From an uncultured Aquimarina sp. (GTDB lineage Bacteria; Bacteroidota; Bacteroidia; Flavobacteriales; Flavobacteriaceae), in the NCBI GenBank assembly GCA_947498765.1, contig CANMLG010000004.1:1-64000 (forward strand): a stretch of DNA of 64,000 nt, given 5' to 3'. A program made the translations under genes and the position numbers. The notes under the pieces were generated by a model. The model did no database searches, was not told the DNA's origin, and saw only the letters and a program-made list of their open reading frames with translations. Numbering within the stretch: the stretch's first letter is position 1; every line of letters begins with the position of its first letter. Shown one piece after another: positions 25,882 through 34,721 of the stretch.

Positions 25882-26889
25882 ATGCGAAAAAAAGTTACTT
25901 TAAAACAATTAGCCCAAGAATTGGGGCTGTCGATTTCTACAATTTCTAAGTCATTAAAAAATGATCCCGAAATTAGTCAGGCGACAATTGATCGAGTTAA
26001 AAAATTAGCTAAAGAGCACAATTATAAGCCTAATGCCTTGGCAGTAAGTTTAAAAAGTAGTAAAACAAGGAGTATTGGTGTGGTAATTCCAGATATTTTG
26101 AACAACTTTTTTGCTAAAATCCTTTTAGGAATTGAGATGGAAGCTGCTAAAAATAATTATAAGATTATTACGGTAATAACCAATGAATCTTATGAAAAGG
26201 AAGTGGATTATTTAGATATGCTTTCCTATAATGGTGTAGATGGTTTTATTTTGGCCATTTCGCAGGAAACACAATCAAAAGGTTTAGTAGATCATTTTAA
26301 TGATATTTTAAAGGATGATATCCCTATAGTAATGCTTGATAGGGTGTCCGATGAAGTGTATTGTGATAAAGTAGTTGTGGATGACAATCAGGCAGCTAAA
26401 AATGCAGTAAATGTACTTGTAACACAAGGATGCAAAAAAATAGGTATAGTTTCTGGAATTCATAAATTGAGTGTAGGTAAAGCGCGTTTGGAAGGTGTAA
26501 AAGAAGCTTTTGAAGTGGAGGGTTATGAATTTAATTATTTGAAATTAGGTCAAAGTGTTGATTTTCAGTTGGAAATATCTAAATTTTTAGAAAAACACAA
26601 ATTCGATGGTATTATTGGTTTGGATGAAACATCGGCTGTTAGTGCCTTAAACGCTGCAAATATGTTGGGCTTAAACATTCCTAATGAAGTTTCTGTTATT
26701 GGTTTTAGTAATGGTTTGTTGGCAAAACATTCTTATCCGGGGTTAACTACGGTTTCTCAACATGCTAAGCGAATGGGAAAAACAGCAGCTAAAATATTAA
26801 TTGACAAACTTGAACTTAGAGCCGATAGGTATTTGCCGGATACTAAATACATCAATACAAGTATTGTAAAAAGGGGTTCTACAAAATAA
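25882..26889 (+). CDS. LacI-family transcriptional regulator
   Basis: 335 residues. The N-terminal helix-turn-helix (VTLKQLAQELGLSISTISKSLKNDPEISQATIDRVKKLAKEHNY region, residues 4-47) and hinge are canonical. The rest is a periplasmic-binding-protein-like ligand domain (SIGVVIPDILNNFFAKILLGIE, VDGFILAIS, VMLDRVSD, GFSNGLLAKHSYPGLTTV). It most likely binds a sugar and controls the adjacent SusCD operon, the symporter or both, but no operator was recognised. Begins ~70 nt after the terminator. TATCTTTA (25850-25857) is a near match to the -7 box. Confidence 0.93.
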   Translation: MRKKVTLKQLAQELGLSISTISKSLKNDPEISQATIDRVKKLAKEHNYKPNALAVSLKSSKTRSIGVVIPDILNNFFAKILLGIEMEAAKNNYKIITVITNESYEKEVDYLDMLSYNGVDGFILAISQETQSKGLVDHFNDILKDDIPIVMLDRVSDEVYCDKVVVDDNQAAKNAVNVLVTQGCKKIGIVSGIHKLSVGKARLEGVKEAFEVEGYEFNYLKLGQSVDFQLEISKFLEKHKFDGIIGLDETSAVSALNAANMLGLNIPNEVSVIGFSNGLLAKHSYPGLTTVSQHAKRMGKTAAKILIDKLELRADRYLPDTKYINTSIVKRGSTK

Positions 26890-26966
26890 TAAGGCTATAA
26901 CTTTTGTAATAGTAATTTATATTTAAGCTTATAAAAAAAGCCAAACACATATTCCCTTTGTTGGAA

Positions 26967-28697
26967 ATGCTAAAGAACTACTCAAAGGACTTAGCAAAAA
27001 GTGATATGCTCGCAGGGATTACTGTGGGGGTTATTTTACTTCCTCAAGCGATTGCTTATGCTTTTTTAGCGGGGATACCTCCTATTTATGGGTTGTATTC
27101 TTCGTTGATTCCATTATTGGTATATGCTTTTTTAGGTACATCAAGACACTTGAGTATTGGTCCTGTAGCGGTGACTTCCATTTTGTTAATGACTGGTATT
27201 AGTAAATTAGCGGTGCCATTTTCGGATCATTTTGTAGAGTTGGTATTACTAACAGGCTTATTAGTTGGGGTACTGCAAATTATTATGGGTTTTTTACGCA
27301 TGGGCTTTTTGGTAAGTGTGTTGGCTCAACCAGTAATTTCGGGCTTTATTTCTGCAGCAGCGTTTATTATTATAGCCTCGCAACTCAAGGGTGTTCTAGG
27401 GATACAGATACCTAATGGAATGTCCACGTTTTCTTCGGTAATTTATATGTTTAAGCATCTTTATGAAGCACATATGCCTACCTTGATTGTATCGGGTGTT
27501 TCCTTGATTTTTTTAGTGCTAATGCGTCAATGGAAAAAGAGTTTTCCATCGGCTATAGTGTTGTTGGTGGTGTTTATAGCTGTAAGCTATTATCAGGATT
27601 TTAATGCTATGGGGATTGCTATTATAGGAACGATACCCAAAGGCTTACCATCATTTTATTTACCAACTTTTGAATGGAAAACTTTAAAGCAATTGATGCC
27701 AACAGTGTTTATTTTGACAATTATTGGGTACATAGGTAGTATAGGTATTGCAAAATCCTTTCAAATGAAGCATCGCAATTATATGGTAAATGCAAATAAG
27801 GAATTGATTGCTTTAGGCTTTGCGAAATTTATAGGTACTTTTTTTCAAGGAAATTTAGCTTCTGGCAGTTATAGTCGTTCGGCAATTAATGAAGATGCTG
27901 GGGCTAAAACACAAGTTTCGGCCATACTAACAGCCTTAATTATTTTAATATCACTACTTTTTTTAACGCCCTTGTTGTATTATTTGCCAAAAGCGGTGTT
28001 AGCTTCTATTATACTAGTTTCGGTATTTAGTCTGATAAAAATAAAAGAGGCCAAGCGTTATTTTAAAATTCGTTTTGATGATTTTTCAATTATGTTAGTC
28101 ACTTTTGTAGTAACACTAGTGCATACTATTGAAGTAGGAATTTTGGTTGGCGTATTATTATCATTTGTTTTTTTACAATACCGAAGTTCCAAACCACATA
28201 TTGCCGAGTTGGTTAAAATACCAGAAACCAACTATTACAGAAATTTGAATAGATTCCCTAACGGAATCAGTCACCCTGATTATATGATTGTTCGTTTTGA
28301 TGATCAATTGTATTTTGGAAATTCGGATTATTTTAAAGAATCTATTTATAGATTTTTGGAGAAAAGAAATGTGCCACCAAAATATGTTATTTTACACGCC
28401 ACCAATATTCATGCTATTGATAGTTCAGGCTTGCATACGCTAGAGGATTTGTATCGCGAACTTACAGAAAAGAATATAGAAGTCCTTTTTAGCGGAATGA
28501 TAGGTCCTGTACGAGATATTTTAACCCGTTCAGGATTTATAAAAACATTAGGAGCAGCGCGTCAGTTTATGAATATTAATGATACCATTCGGTACATTGA
28601 TAACACTATTGAGACTTTAAACTGTGATGAATCATTAACCATGCAATTTAATGAGCGTAAATTTAATGTGGTGAGTTGGTTTAAGAAATTGTTTTAA
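26967..28697 (+). CDS. SulP-family inorganic anion transporter with STAS domain
   Basis: 576 residues from the ATG at 26967; two TTG codons three codons upstream are possible but less likely starts. The N-terminal ~420 residues form the SulP membrane domain (DMLAGITVGVILLPQAIAYA, SIGPVAVTSILL, LASGSYSRSAINEDAGAKTQVS). A C-terminal STAS domain (~440-555) contains the DSSGLHTLEDLYREL motif. Transports sulfate, bicarbonate or another anion across the inner membrane. Co-oriented with the LacI gene 77 nt upstream, though a functional link is not obvious. Confidence 0.92.
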   Translation: MLKNYSKDLAKSDMLAGITVGVILLPQAIAYAFLAGIPPIYGLYSSLIPLLVYAFLGTSRHLSIGPVAVTSILLMTGISKLAVPFSDHFVELVLLTGLLVGVLQIIMGFLRMGFLVSVLAQPVISGFISAAAFIIIASQLKGVLGIQIPNGMSTFSSVIYMFKHLYEAHMPTLIVSGVSLIFLVLMRQWKKSFPSAIVLLVVFIAVSYYQDFNAMGIAIIGTIPKGLPSFYLPTFEWKTLKQLMPTVFILTIIGYIGSIGIAKSFQMKHRNYMVNANKELIALGFAKFIGTFFQGNLASGSYSRSAINEDAGAKTQVSAILTALIILISLLFLTPLLYYLPKAVLASIILVSVFSLIKIKEAKRYFKIRFDDFSIMLVTFVVTLVHTIEVGILVGVLLSFVFLQYRSSKPHIAELVKIPETNYYRNLNRFPNGISHPDYMIVRFDDQLYFGNSDYFKESIYRFLEKRNVPPKYVILHATNIHAIDSSGLHTLEDLYRELTEKNIEVLFSGMIGPVRDILTRSGFIKTLGAARQFMNINDTIRYIDNTIETLNCDESLTMQFNERKFNVVSWFKKLF

Positions 28698-28906
28698 CTT
28701 TTATTGCCTTGAAGCTTTAATTTTTTTAACAAGCGAATTGTGTAAAAATGCCATACTTTTGTGAAGTAAATACCTATAAAAAAAATGTCTTATATTTTTA
28801 TCGGGTGCAGTTAGTTTTTAACTATTTATTAAGTTTCGATAAGTATTGTTAATACAACTATAAATTATAAAATGTAAGTAAATGAATGTAAAAACTACTT
28901 ATATCG

Positions 28907-28914
28907 TATATTTG
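28907..28914 (+). promoter_or_regulatory. -7 promoter box of the suf operon
   Basis: TATATTTG matches TAnnTTTG and would start transcription around 28920, just before the AGGAG at 28934-28938 and the ATG at 28944. No good -33 TTTG is present at the usual spacing. Confidence 0.45.
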
Positions 28915-28943
28915 CAGAATAATTGCATAACATAGGAGTACTT

Positions 28944-29273
28944 ATGATTAAAGTTTCAGATATAGCAAAGAAAAAAGTAGTCTCTTTAATGGAGGAAGAA
29001 GGATTTAATGCCCAAAACGATTTTGTGCGTGTGGGGGTTAAAAGTGGTGGTTGCTCTGGCTTATCATATGATTTAAAGTTTGATAATGTTGCGGCCGAAG
29101 AGGATAAAGTGTTTGAAGATAATGGAGTGCGTATCATAGTGGATAAAAAGAGTTTTTTATATTTAGTAGGTACTACATTAGAGTATTCAGGGGGATTGAA
29201 TGGGACTGGTTTTGTATTCAATAATCCTAATGCAAGTAGAACTTGCGGATGCGGAGAAAGTTTTTCATTATAA
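28944..29273 (+). CDS. sufA: Iron-sulfur cluster A-type carrier (SufA/IscA/HesB family)
   Basis: 109 residues from the ATG at 28944. An upstream TTG (28923) would add seven residues, but the AGGAG at 28934-28938 sits 5 nt before this ATG and decides the start. The three cluster ligands are present: Cys37 in SGGCSGLSY and Cys101/Cys103 in TCGCGESF. It accepts clusters from the SufBCD scaffold and passes them to apo-proteins. First gene of the suf operon; sufB follows 54 nt later. Confidence 0.92.
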   Translation: MIKVSDIAKKKVVSLMEEEGFNAQNDFVRVGVKSGGCSGLSYDLKFDNVAAEEDKVFEDNGVRIIVDKKSFLYLVGTTLEYSGGLNGTGFVFNNPNASRTCGCGESFSL

Positions 29274-29327
29274 TTTATAAAACAATGCCAGCAAAATTAT
29301 CAATTATTTTGCTTAGCAAATAAAGAT

Positions 29328-30776
29328 ATGAGTAAGTTTACAGAAGACGATTTAAAGAAAGAACTCGAAACAAAAGAATACGAGTACGGATTTTATACGG
29401 ATATAGAATCTGATACTTTTCCAATTGGATTAAATGAAGATGTAGTTCGTGCGATTTCTAAAAAGAAAAACGAACCCCAATGGATGACCGATTGGCGTGT
29501 AGATGCTTTTCGCATTTGGAGTGAAATGGAAGAACCTGAATGGGCTAATGTAAATTATACAAAACCAGATTTTCAGGCAATCAGTTATTATTCGGCTCCA
29601 AAAAAGGCAGATCCTAATAAGTCATTAGATGATGTTGATCCTGAATTGTTGGCTACTTTTGAAAAATTAGGTATTTCATTAGATGAGCAAAAAAAACTTT
29701 CGGGTGTAGCCGTTGATGTGGTAGTGGATTCCGTTTCGGTAGCAACTACGTTTAAAAAGACATTAAATGAAAAAGGAATTATTTTTTGTTCCATTTCAGA
29801 AGCCATTCAGGAACACCCAGAATTGGTGAAAAAATATATTGGAAGCATTGTTCCTAAAACAGATAATTTTTATGCGGCTTTAAATTCAGCAGTATTTACT
29901 GATGGATCTTTTTGTTACATTCCTAAAGGAGTACGTTGTCCAATGGAATTGTCAACTTATTTCCGAATTAATCAAGGAGGAACTGGTCAATTTGAGCGTA
30001 CACTTTTAGTGGCTGATAAAGGGAGTTATGTAAGTTATTTGGAGGGTTGTACAGCACCTAGTCGTGATGAAAATCAATTGCACGCAGCGGTGGTTGAGTT
30101 GATCGCTTTGGATGATGCCGAAATTAAATATTCTACAGTACAAAACTGGTTTCCTGGAAATAAAGAAGGAAAAGGAGGAGTTTTTAATTTTGTGACCAAA
30201 CGTGGTTTGTGCGAAACAAATGCAAAAATTTCATGGACACAAGTCGAAACAGGTTCCGCAGTTACTTGGAAATATCCTTCATGTATATTAAAAGGAGCCA
30301 ATTCAGTAGGGGAGTTTTATTCCATAGCCGTAACCAATAATTTTCAACAAGCAGATACGGGTACAAAAATGATTCATTTGGGTAAAAACTCAAAAAGTAC
30401 TATTATTTCAAAGGGAATTTCAGCAGGAAAATCACAAAATTCTTATCGTGGTTTAGTTCAAATTAGTCCTAGGGCGGAAAATGCACGAAATTTTTCTCAA
30501 TGTGATTCGTTATTAATGGGTAATGAATGTGGCGCACATACATTCCCGTATATTGAAGCTAAAAATAAAACGGCTATTATTGAACACGAAGCAACAACAA
30601 GTAAAATTGGTGAGGATCAAATTTTTTACTGTAACCAACGTGGTATAGATACCGAAAAAGCTATTGCATTAATTGTAAATGGCTTTAGTAAAGAGGTGTT
30701 AAACAAGCTACCAATGGAATTTGCAGTAGAAGCTCAAAAACTACTTGAAATAAGCTTGGAGGGTTCAGTTGGATAA
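29328..30776 (+). CDS. sufB: Fe-S cluster assembly scaffold SufB
   Basis: 482 residues, the normal length. The family signatures [44 protein letters not shown] and the C-terminal [20 protein letters not shown] are clear. SufB forms the SufB-SufC2-SufD scaffold on which Fe-S clusters are built, receiving sulfur from a SufS/SufE pair, which is not encoded in this window. Followed 78 nt later by a lipoprotein gene and then sufC. Confidence 0.97.
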   Translation: MSKFTEDDLKKELETKEYEYGFYTDIESDTFPIGLNEDVVRAISKKKNEPQWMTDWRVDAFRIWSEMEEPEWANVNYTKPDFQAISYYSAPKKADPNKSLDDVDPELLATFEKLGISLDEQKKLSGVAVDVVVDSVSVATTFKKTLNEKGIIFCSISEAIQEHPELVKKYIGSIVPKTDNFYAALNSAVFTDGSFCYIPKGVRCPMELSTYFRINQGGTGQFERTLLVADKGSYVSYLEGCTAPSRDENQLHAAVVELIALDDAEIKYSTVQNWFPGNKEGKGGVFNFVTKRGLCETNAKISWTQVETGSAVTWKYPSCILKGANSVGEFYSIAVTNNFQQADTGTKMIHLGKNSKSTIISKGISAGKSQNSYRGLVQISPRAENARNFSQCDSLLMGNECGAHTFPYIEAKNKTAIIEHEATTSKIGEDQIFYCNQRGIDTEKAIALIVNGFSKEVLNKLPMEFAVEAQKLLEISLEGSVG

Positions 30777-30854
30777 GCTTTTTTAATATTAGAGTAATAT
30801 TCGAGGAAAGTTATCGCTCAAAATTAACTAACTATTCAAACATTAATACCAATT

Positions 30855-31253
30855 ATGAAAAAACTAGTCATTCTTGTAAGTTGTCTATTGACAATGTTAT
30901 CATGTAAAAAAGAAGCTAAAACCGACGCATCGGCCGAAGGAGTTGAAGAAACAACAACCAATAATGCTGAAGGAGAAGTAACTTTAAATGCCGAATTTAT
31001 TCATGTTGCAGATGCAGCTGTCTTAAAAGGGAAAGATTTTATTTACGGTGTTGTTTTAGATGATAAAGCAAAAGAATTATCAGAAAGAGTTACCCCATTA
31101 AAAAAAGATGAATACGATATGGTAGGTGTTGTTGTAAAAGGTTTAATCAAGCCTAACCCGGCACCAGAAGGATGGGAACAAGTAGTCGAAATTAAAGATA
31201 TTGTTGCAGTATTGCCAAAGGTGAATATAAAGCCTAAAAATGAAAATGAATAA
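30855..31253 (+). CDS. Small lipoprotein encoded inside the suf operon
   Basis: 132 residues with a clear lipoprotein signal (LLTMLSCKKEAK, Cys17), a Thr/Asn/Glu-rich linker, then a ~85-residue domain of alternating strands (AEFIHVADAAVLKGKDFIYGVVLDDKAKELSERVTPLKKDEYDMVGVVV region) ending in a Lys/Asn-rich tail. The family is not recognised. It lies between sufB and sufC in the same orientation (78 nt and 42 nt gaps), so it is probably co-transcribed. A membrane-anchored exported protein has no evident role in cytoplasmic cluster assembly; it may sense metal or redox conditions, or simply have been inserted. Confidence 0.8.
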   Translation: MKKLVILVSCLLTMLSCKKEAKTDASAEGVEETTTNNAEGEVTLNAEFIHVADAAVLKGKDFIYGVVLDDKAKELSERVTPLKKDEYDMVGVVVKGLIKPNPAPEGWEQVVEIKDIVAVLPKVNIKPKNENE

Positions 31254-31295
31254 TGAATGTTTAGCTGTTAAAGCTAGGTGTCAAAATATAAGTCA

Positions 31296-32048
31296 ATGTT
31301 AGAGATCAAGGATTTACACGCTAGTGTAGAAGACAAAGAAATTTTAAAAGGATTAAACCTTAAAGTTAATGCTGGTGAGGTGCATGCTATTATGGGACCT
31401 AACGGAGCAGGAAAAAGTACATTAGCTTCAGTTGTTTCAGGTAAGGAAGAGTATGAAGTTACGTCTGGGAATATTTTACTTGAAGGGGAAGATATTGAAG
31501 ACTTAGGAGCAGAAGAAAGAGCACATAAAGGAATCTTTTTGTCTTTTCAATACCCTGTTGAAATCCCTGGAGTTTCGGTAACAAACTTTATGAAAACGGC
31601 TATTAACGAAACACGTAAAGCTCGTGGATTAGAAGAAATGCCAGCACGTGATATGTTGAAGAAAATTAAAGAGAAGTCGGAATTACTTGAAATTGATAGT
31701 AAATTTTTGTCCCGTTCTTTAAATGAAGGTTTTTCTGGAGGAGAAAAAAAACGTAATGAGATTTTTCAAATGGCTATGTTAGAACCTAAAGTGGCTATTT
31801 TAGATGAAACAGATTCTGGATTAGATATTGATGCATTACGTATAGTCGCCAATGGTGTAAATAAATTAAAAAGTAAGGATAATGCAGTAATTGTAATTAC
31901 GCATTACCAACGCTTATTAGAGTATATAGTACCAGATTTTGTACATGTACTTCACGATGGTAAAATTGTGAAATCTGGAACTAAAGACCTTGCTTTGGAA
32001 CTTGAAGAAAAAGGATACGATTGGATTAAAGAAGAGTTAAAGGCTTAA
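31296..32048 (+). CDS. sufC: SufC ATPase of the SufBCD complex
   Basis: 250 residues from the ATG at 31296 (MLEIKDLHASVEDKEILKGL), which matches where the family starts; a GTG at 31278 would add six residues. ABC ATPase motifs: Walker A GPNGAGKST, signature FSGGEKKRNEI, Walker B VAILDETDSGLDID, switch His in ITHYQRL. It drives conformational change in the SufB/SufD scaffold. sufD follows at 75 nt. Confidence 0.97.
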   Translation: MLEIKDLHASVEDKEILKGLNLKVNAGEVHAIMGPNGAGKSTLASVVSGKEEYEVTSGNILLEGEDIEDLGAEERAHKGIFLSFQYPVEIPGVSVTNFMKTAINETRKARGLEEMPARDMLKKIKEKSELLEIDSKFLSRSLNEGFSGGEKKRNEIFQMAMLEPKVAILDETDSGLDIDALRIVANGVNKLKSKDNAVIVITHYQRLLEYIVPDFVHVLHDGKIVKSGTKDLALELEEKGYDWIKEELKA

Positions 32049-32123
32049 TTTAGTATGTAGTTGTAGGGGATTTATTGTTGAATTTAACAATAATGAATAA
32101 CTAACAACAAAAAACTATAAATA

Positions 32124-33437
32124 ATGGAATTGAAAGAAAAATTAGTCTCTTCGTTTTTAGCTTTTGAAGCTAATGTGGATACTGGCAACCCAATACATGA
32201 TATACGTATTGAGGCTTTAAAAAGTTTTGAAGCGTATGGGTTCCCTACAAAAAAGCTAGAAGCTTGGAAGTATACCTCTTTAAATAGCATCATTAAAAAT
32301 GATTTTTCAATTTTCCCTAAAAAGGAAGTTGCGCTTGAGTTTAGAGATGTAAAAAAATATTTTATTAGCGATTTAGATTCGTATAAAATTGTTTTTATTG
32401 ATGGGGTATATTCATCACATTTATCGGAAACTACACATGATAAAATTGATGTATGCTTAATGTCTTCGGCACTATCGCAAAATCGTTTTAAGCCAGTTAT
32501 TGATGTGTATTACAATACAGTGGTAAAGGAAGATGGAATGACGGCTTTAAATACAGCATTTGCTAAAGAAGGAGCCTATATTTATATTCCAAAAAATACG
32601 GCAGCTGATAAGCCAATTCAAATAATACATTTTTCAACAGGGGTAGATGGAGCAGCAATGCTTCAGCCGCGTAATTTAATTGTTTGCGAAGATAATTCGG
32701 AGGTAACCATTATTGAGCGTCATCAAAATTTGTCTGAAAAAAAGGTGTTTACCAATTCGGTTACAGAAATGTATGCAGGTAATAATGCACATATTGATTA
32801 TTACAAAATTCAGAATGATACAGATACATCATCTTTGGTAGATAATACCTTTACTGAGCAACATAATAATAGTGTTTGTTCTGTGCATACATTTGCTTTT
32901 GGAGGAGAAATTACGCGTAATAATCTTAATTTTTACCAAAAAGGACAAGGGATTGACTCTATATTAAATGGAGTGACTATTCTTGAAGGAAAAACACATG
33001 TAGATCACAATACTTTAGTGGAGCATCAAGAGCCTAATTGTGAGAGTCATCAAGACTACAAAGGTATTTTTGATGAAAAATCTACAGGAGTATTTAATGG
33101 AAAAATTATTGTAGATCAAGAAGCACAGAAAACAAATGCGTTTCAGTCAAATAATAATATTTTATTAAGTGATAAAGCCACTGTAAACTCAAAGCCACAA
33201 TTAGAGATTTTTGCCGATGATGTAAAATGCTCTCATGGTTGTACTATTGGACAGTTAGATGAAAGTGCTTTGTTTTACATGAGGTCTAGGGGTATTGCAA
33301 TCAAAGAAGCAAAAGCTTTACTAATGTATGCCTTTGCAAACAATGTATTGGAGTCTGTTAAAATTCCTCAATTAAAAACAAGAATTAATAAAATTATTGC
33401 AGATAAACTAGGTGTAAATATTGGTTTTGATTTGTAA
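32124..33437 (+). CDS. sufD: Fe-S cluster assembly protein SufD
   Basis: 437 residues. N-terminal helical part (AFEANVDTGNPIHDIRIEALKSFEAYGFPTKKLEAWKYT region) followed by the SufBD beta-helix core with HVDHNTLVEHQEPNCESHQDYKG and the C-terminal CSHGCTIGQLDESALFYMRSRGI. It pairs with SufB and SufC. It is the last gene of the operon, with a strong terminator 22 nt after the stop, so sufS and sufE must lie elsewhere. Confidence 0.97.
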   Translation: MELKEKLVSSFLAFEANVDTGNPIHDIRIEALKSFEAYGFPTKKLEAWKYTSLNSIIKNDFSIFPKKEVALEFRDVKKYFISDLDSYKIVFIDGVYSSHLSETTHDKIDVCLMSSALSQNRFKPVIDVYYNTVVKEDGMTALNTAFAKEGAYIYIPKNTAADKPIQIIHFSTGVDGAAMLQPRNLIVCEDNSEVTIIERHQNLSEKKVFTNSVTEMYAGNNAHIDYYKIQNDTDTSSLVDNTFTEQHNNSVCSVHTFAFGGEITRNNLNFYQKGQGIDSILNGVTILEGKTHVDHNTLVEHQEPNCESHQDYKGIFDEKSTGVFNGKIIVDQEAQKTNAFQSNNNILLSDKATVNSKPQLEIFADDVKCSHGCTIGQLDESALFYMRSRGIAIKEAKALLMYAFANNVLESVKIPQLKTRINKIIADKLGVNIGFDL

Positions 33438-33458
33438 TGATTTTTTAAAATAAATTAT

Positions 33459-33494
33459 AAAAGAGCTACTTGTTTTTTAACTTGTAGCTCTTTT
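33459..33494 (+). terminator. Rho-independent terminator of the suf operon
   Basis: An 11-bp stem (AAAAGAGCTAC 33459-33469 with 33484-33494) and 14-nt loop, followed by additional T residues to 33498. Confidence 0.88.
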
Positions 33495-33538
33495 TTTTGA
33501 GTGATTAGTAAATCGTATGATATAATAAACAGAGTTAA

Positions 33539-34453
33539 ATGGATTTTAATAACATATTTTCTGAGATTTATAACGAAATAAAAGATATCCCTAACAGCGG
33601 TAGTAGCGTAGCACAATATATACCCGAATTGGCATTAGTTGATCCAGAAAAATTTGGAGTAAGTTTAGTGAACCTTAATGGGAAAAAGTTTCATTTTGGA
33701 AATGCGCAAGAAAAATTTTCCATACAAAGTATAGCCAAAGTATTATCGTTAACAATGGCCTATGAAATAATGGGTGAAAAACTTTGGGAACGGGTGGGTG
33801 TAGAGCCTTCTGGTACGGCTTTTAATTCGCTAGTGCAATTGGAATATGAAAAAGGAATTCCTAGAAATCCGTTTATAAATGCAGGAGCTTTAGTTATAGC
33901 AGATATTTTGGTTTCGGAATTGAAAAATCCAAAAAAGGAATTTTTAGATTTTGTAAATCAGTTATGTCATACAAAAGTAGCTTATTCTTCGCAGGTAGCA
34001 GCATCTGAAAAATCCTGTGCTTATGTAAATACCGCATTAATAAACTTAATGAAGTCTTTTGGAAATATTAAAAATGATATTAATGAGGTAATGGATTTTT
34101 ATTTTCATTTGTGTTCAATAGAAATGACTTGTGTGGAACTGTCGCAAACTTTTTTGTTTTTAGCAAATGACGGAGTTTGTTCGCTTTCACAGAAGCTTAT
34201 TATTGATCAAAGTAAATCCAAACGAATTAACTCTATTATGCAGCTTTGCGGCTTTTATGATGAAGCTGGGGAGTTTTCATTTAAAGTTGGTTTGCCAGGT
34301 AAAAGTGGTGTAGGAGGAGGTATTGTGGTGGTACGTCCACATAAATTTAGTATGGTAGTGTGGAGTCCAAGGTTGAATGCAAAAGGAAATTCATTTTTAG
34401 GGACTAAATTTTTGGAGTTATTTACTACTAAAATTGATTATTCTATTTTTTAA
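33539..34453 (+). CDS. glsA: Glutaminase
   Basis: 304 residues, the usual bacterial length. Family signatures are visible: the N-terminal GSSVAQYIPELA, the catalytic Ser-x-x-Lys in FSIQSIAKVLSLTMA, RNPFINAGALV and the C-terminal LPGKSGVGGGIVVV. It hydrolyses glutamine to glutamate and ammonia in the cytoplasm. It stands alone after the suf terminator and is convergent with the lytic transglycosylase gene. Confidence 0.96.
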   Translation: MDFNNIFSEIYNEIKDIPNSGSSVAQYIPELALVDPEKFGVSLVNLNGKKFHFGNAQEKFSIQSIAKVLSLTMAYEIMGEKLWERVGVEPSGTAFNSLVQLEYEKGIPRNPFINAGALVIADILVSELKNPKKEFLDFVNQLCHTKVAYSSQVAASEKSCAYVNTALINLMKSFGNIKNDINEVMDFYFHLCSIEMTCVELSQTFLFLANDGVCSLSQKLIIDQSKSKRINSIMQLCGFYDEAGEFSFKVGLPGKSGVGGGIVVVRPHKFSMVVWSPRLNAKGNSFLGTKFLELFTTKIDYSIF

Positions 34454-34575
34454 AATTCTGATTTTAAGTGTTTTGTTTTGTTTGTAAATTATGAGAATAT
34501 GATAAAACCTTGAATTTATGAAAAGTAACTTATTCTATAATTAGTCTTCTTTTGTTTTCAGGTGATGCTAAAGAA

Positions 34576-34619
34576 CTCCTATTATTGTCTAATGGGTCAG
34601 CCATGAACTATAATAGGAG
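34576..34619. other. Nested hairpin between convergent genes
   Basis: CTCCTATTAT (34576-34585) pairs perfectly with ATAATAGGAG (34610-34619). The 24-nt loop itself holds a small ATGG/CCAT stem. It lies in a ~270-bp gap between the convergent glutaminase and transglycosylase genes. No T tract follows either side, so it is not a standard terminator; it could be a structured RNA, a palindromic repeat or chance. Confidence 0.4.
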
Positions 34620-34721
34620 ATTATAACAAAAAACCAAACAGGTTAACAGTAAATCCTTATTAGATATTGGGCAAGCAACTGTAATGGATGTCCTATAAAA
34701 TCAGGGTGTTATAATTGGGGT

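Noticed and set aside
26958-26966. TTG start for the SulP transporter
   Set aside because: ATG at 26967 is nearer the conserved start and better as an initiator.
30785-30801. AATATTA/TAATATT hairpin after sufB as an internal terminator
   Set aside because: Pure A/T stem with a 3-nt loop and no T run; too weak to claim.
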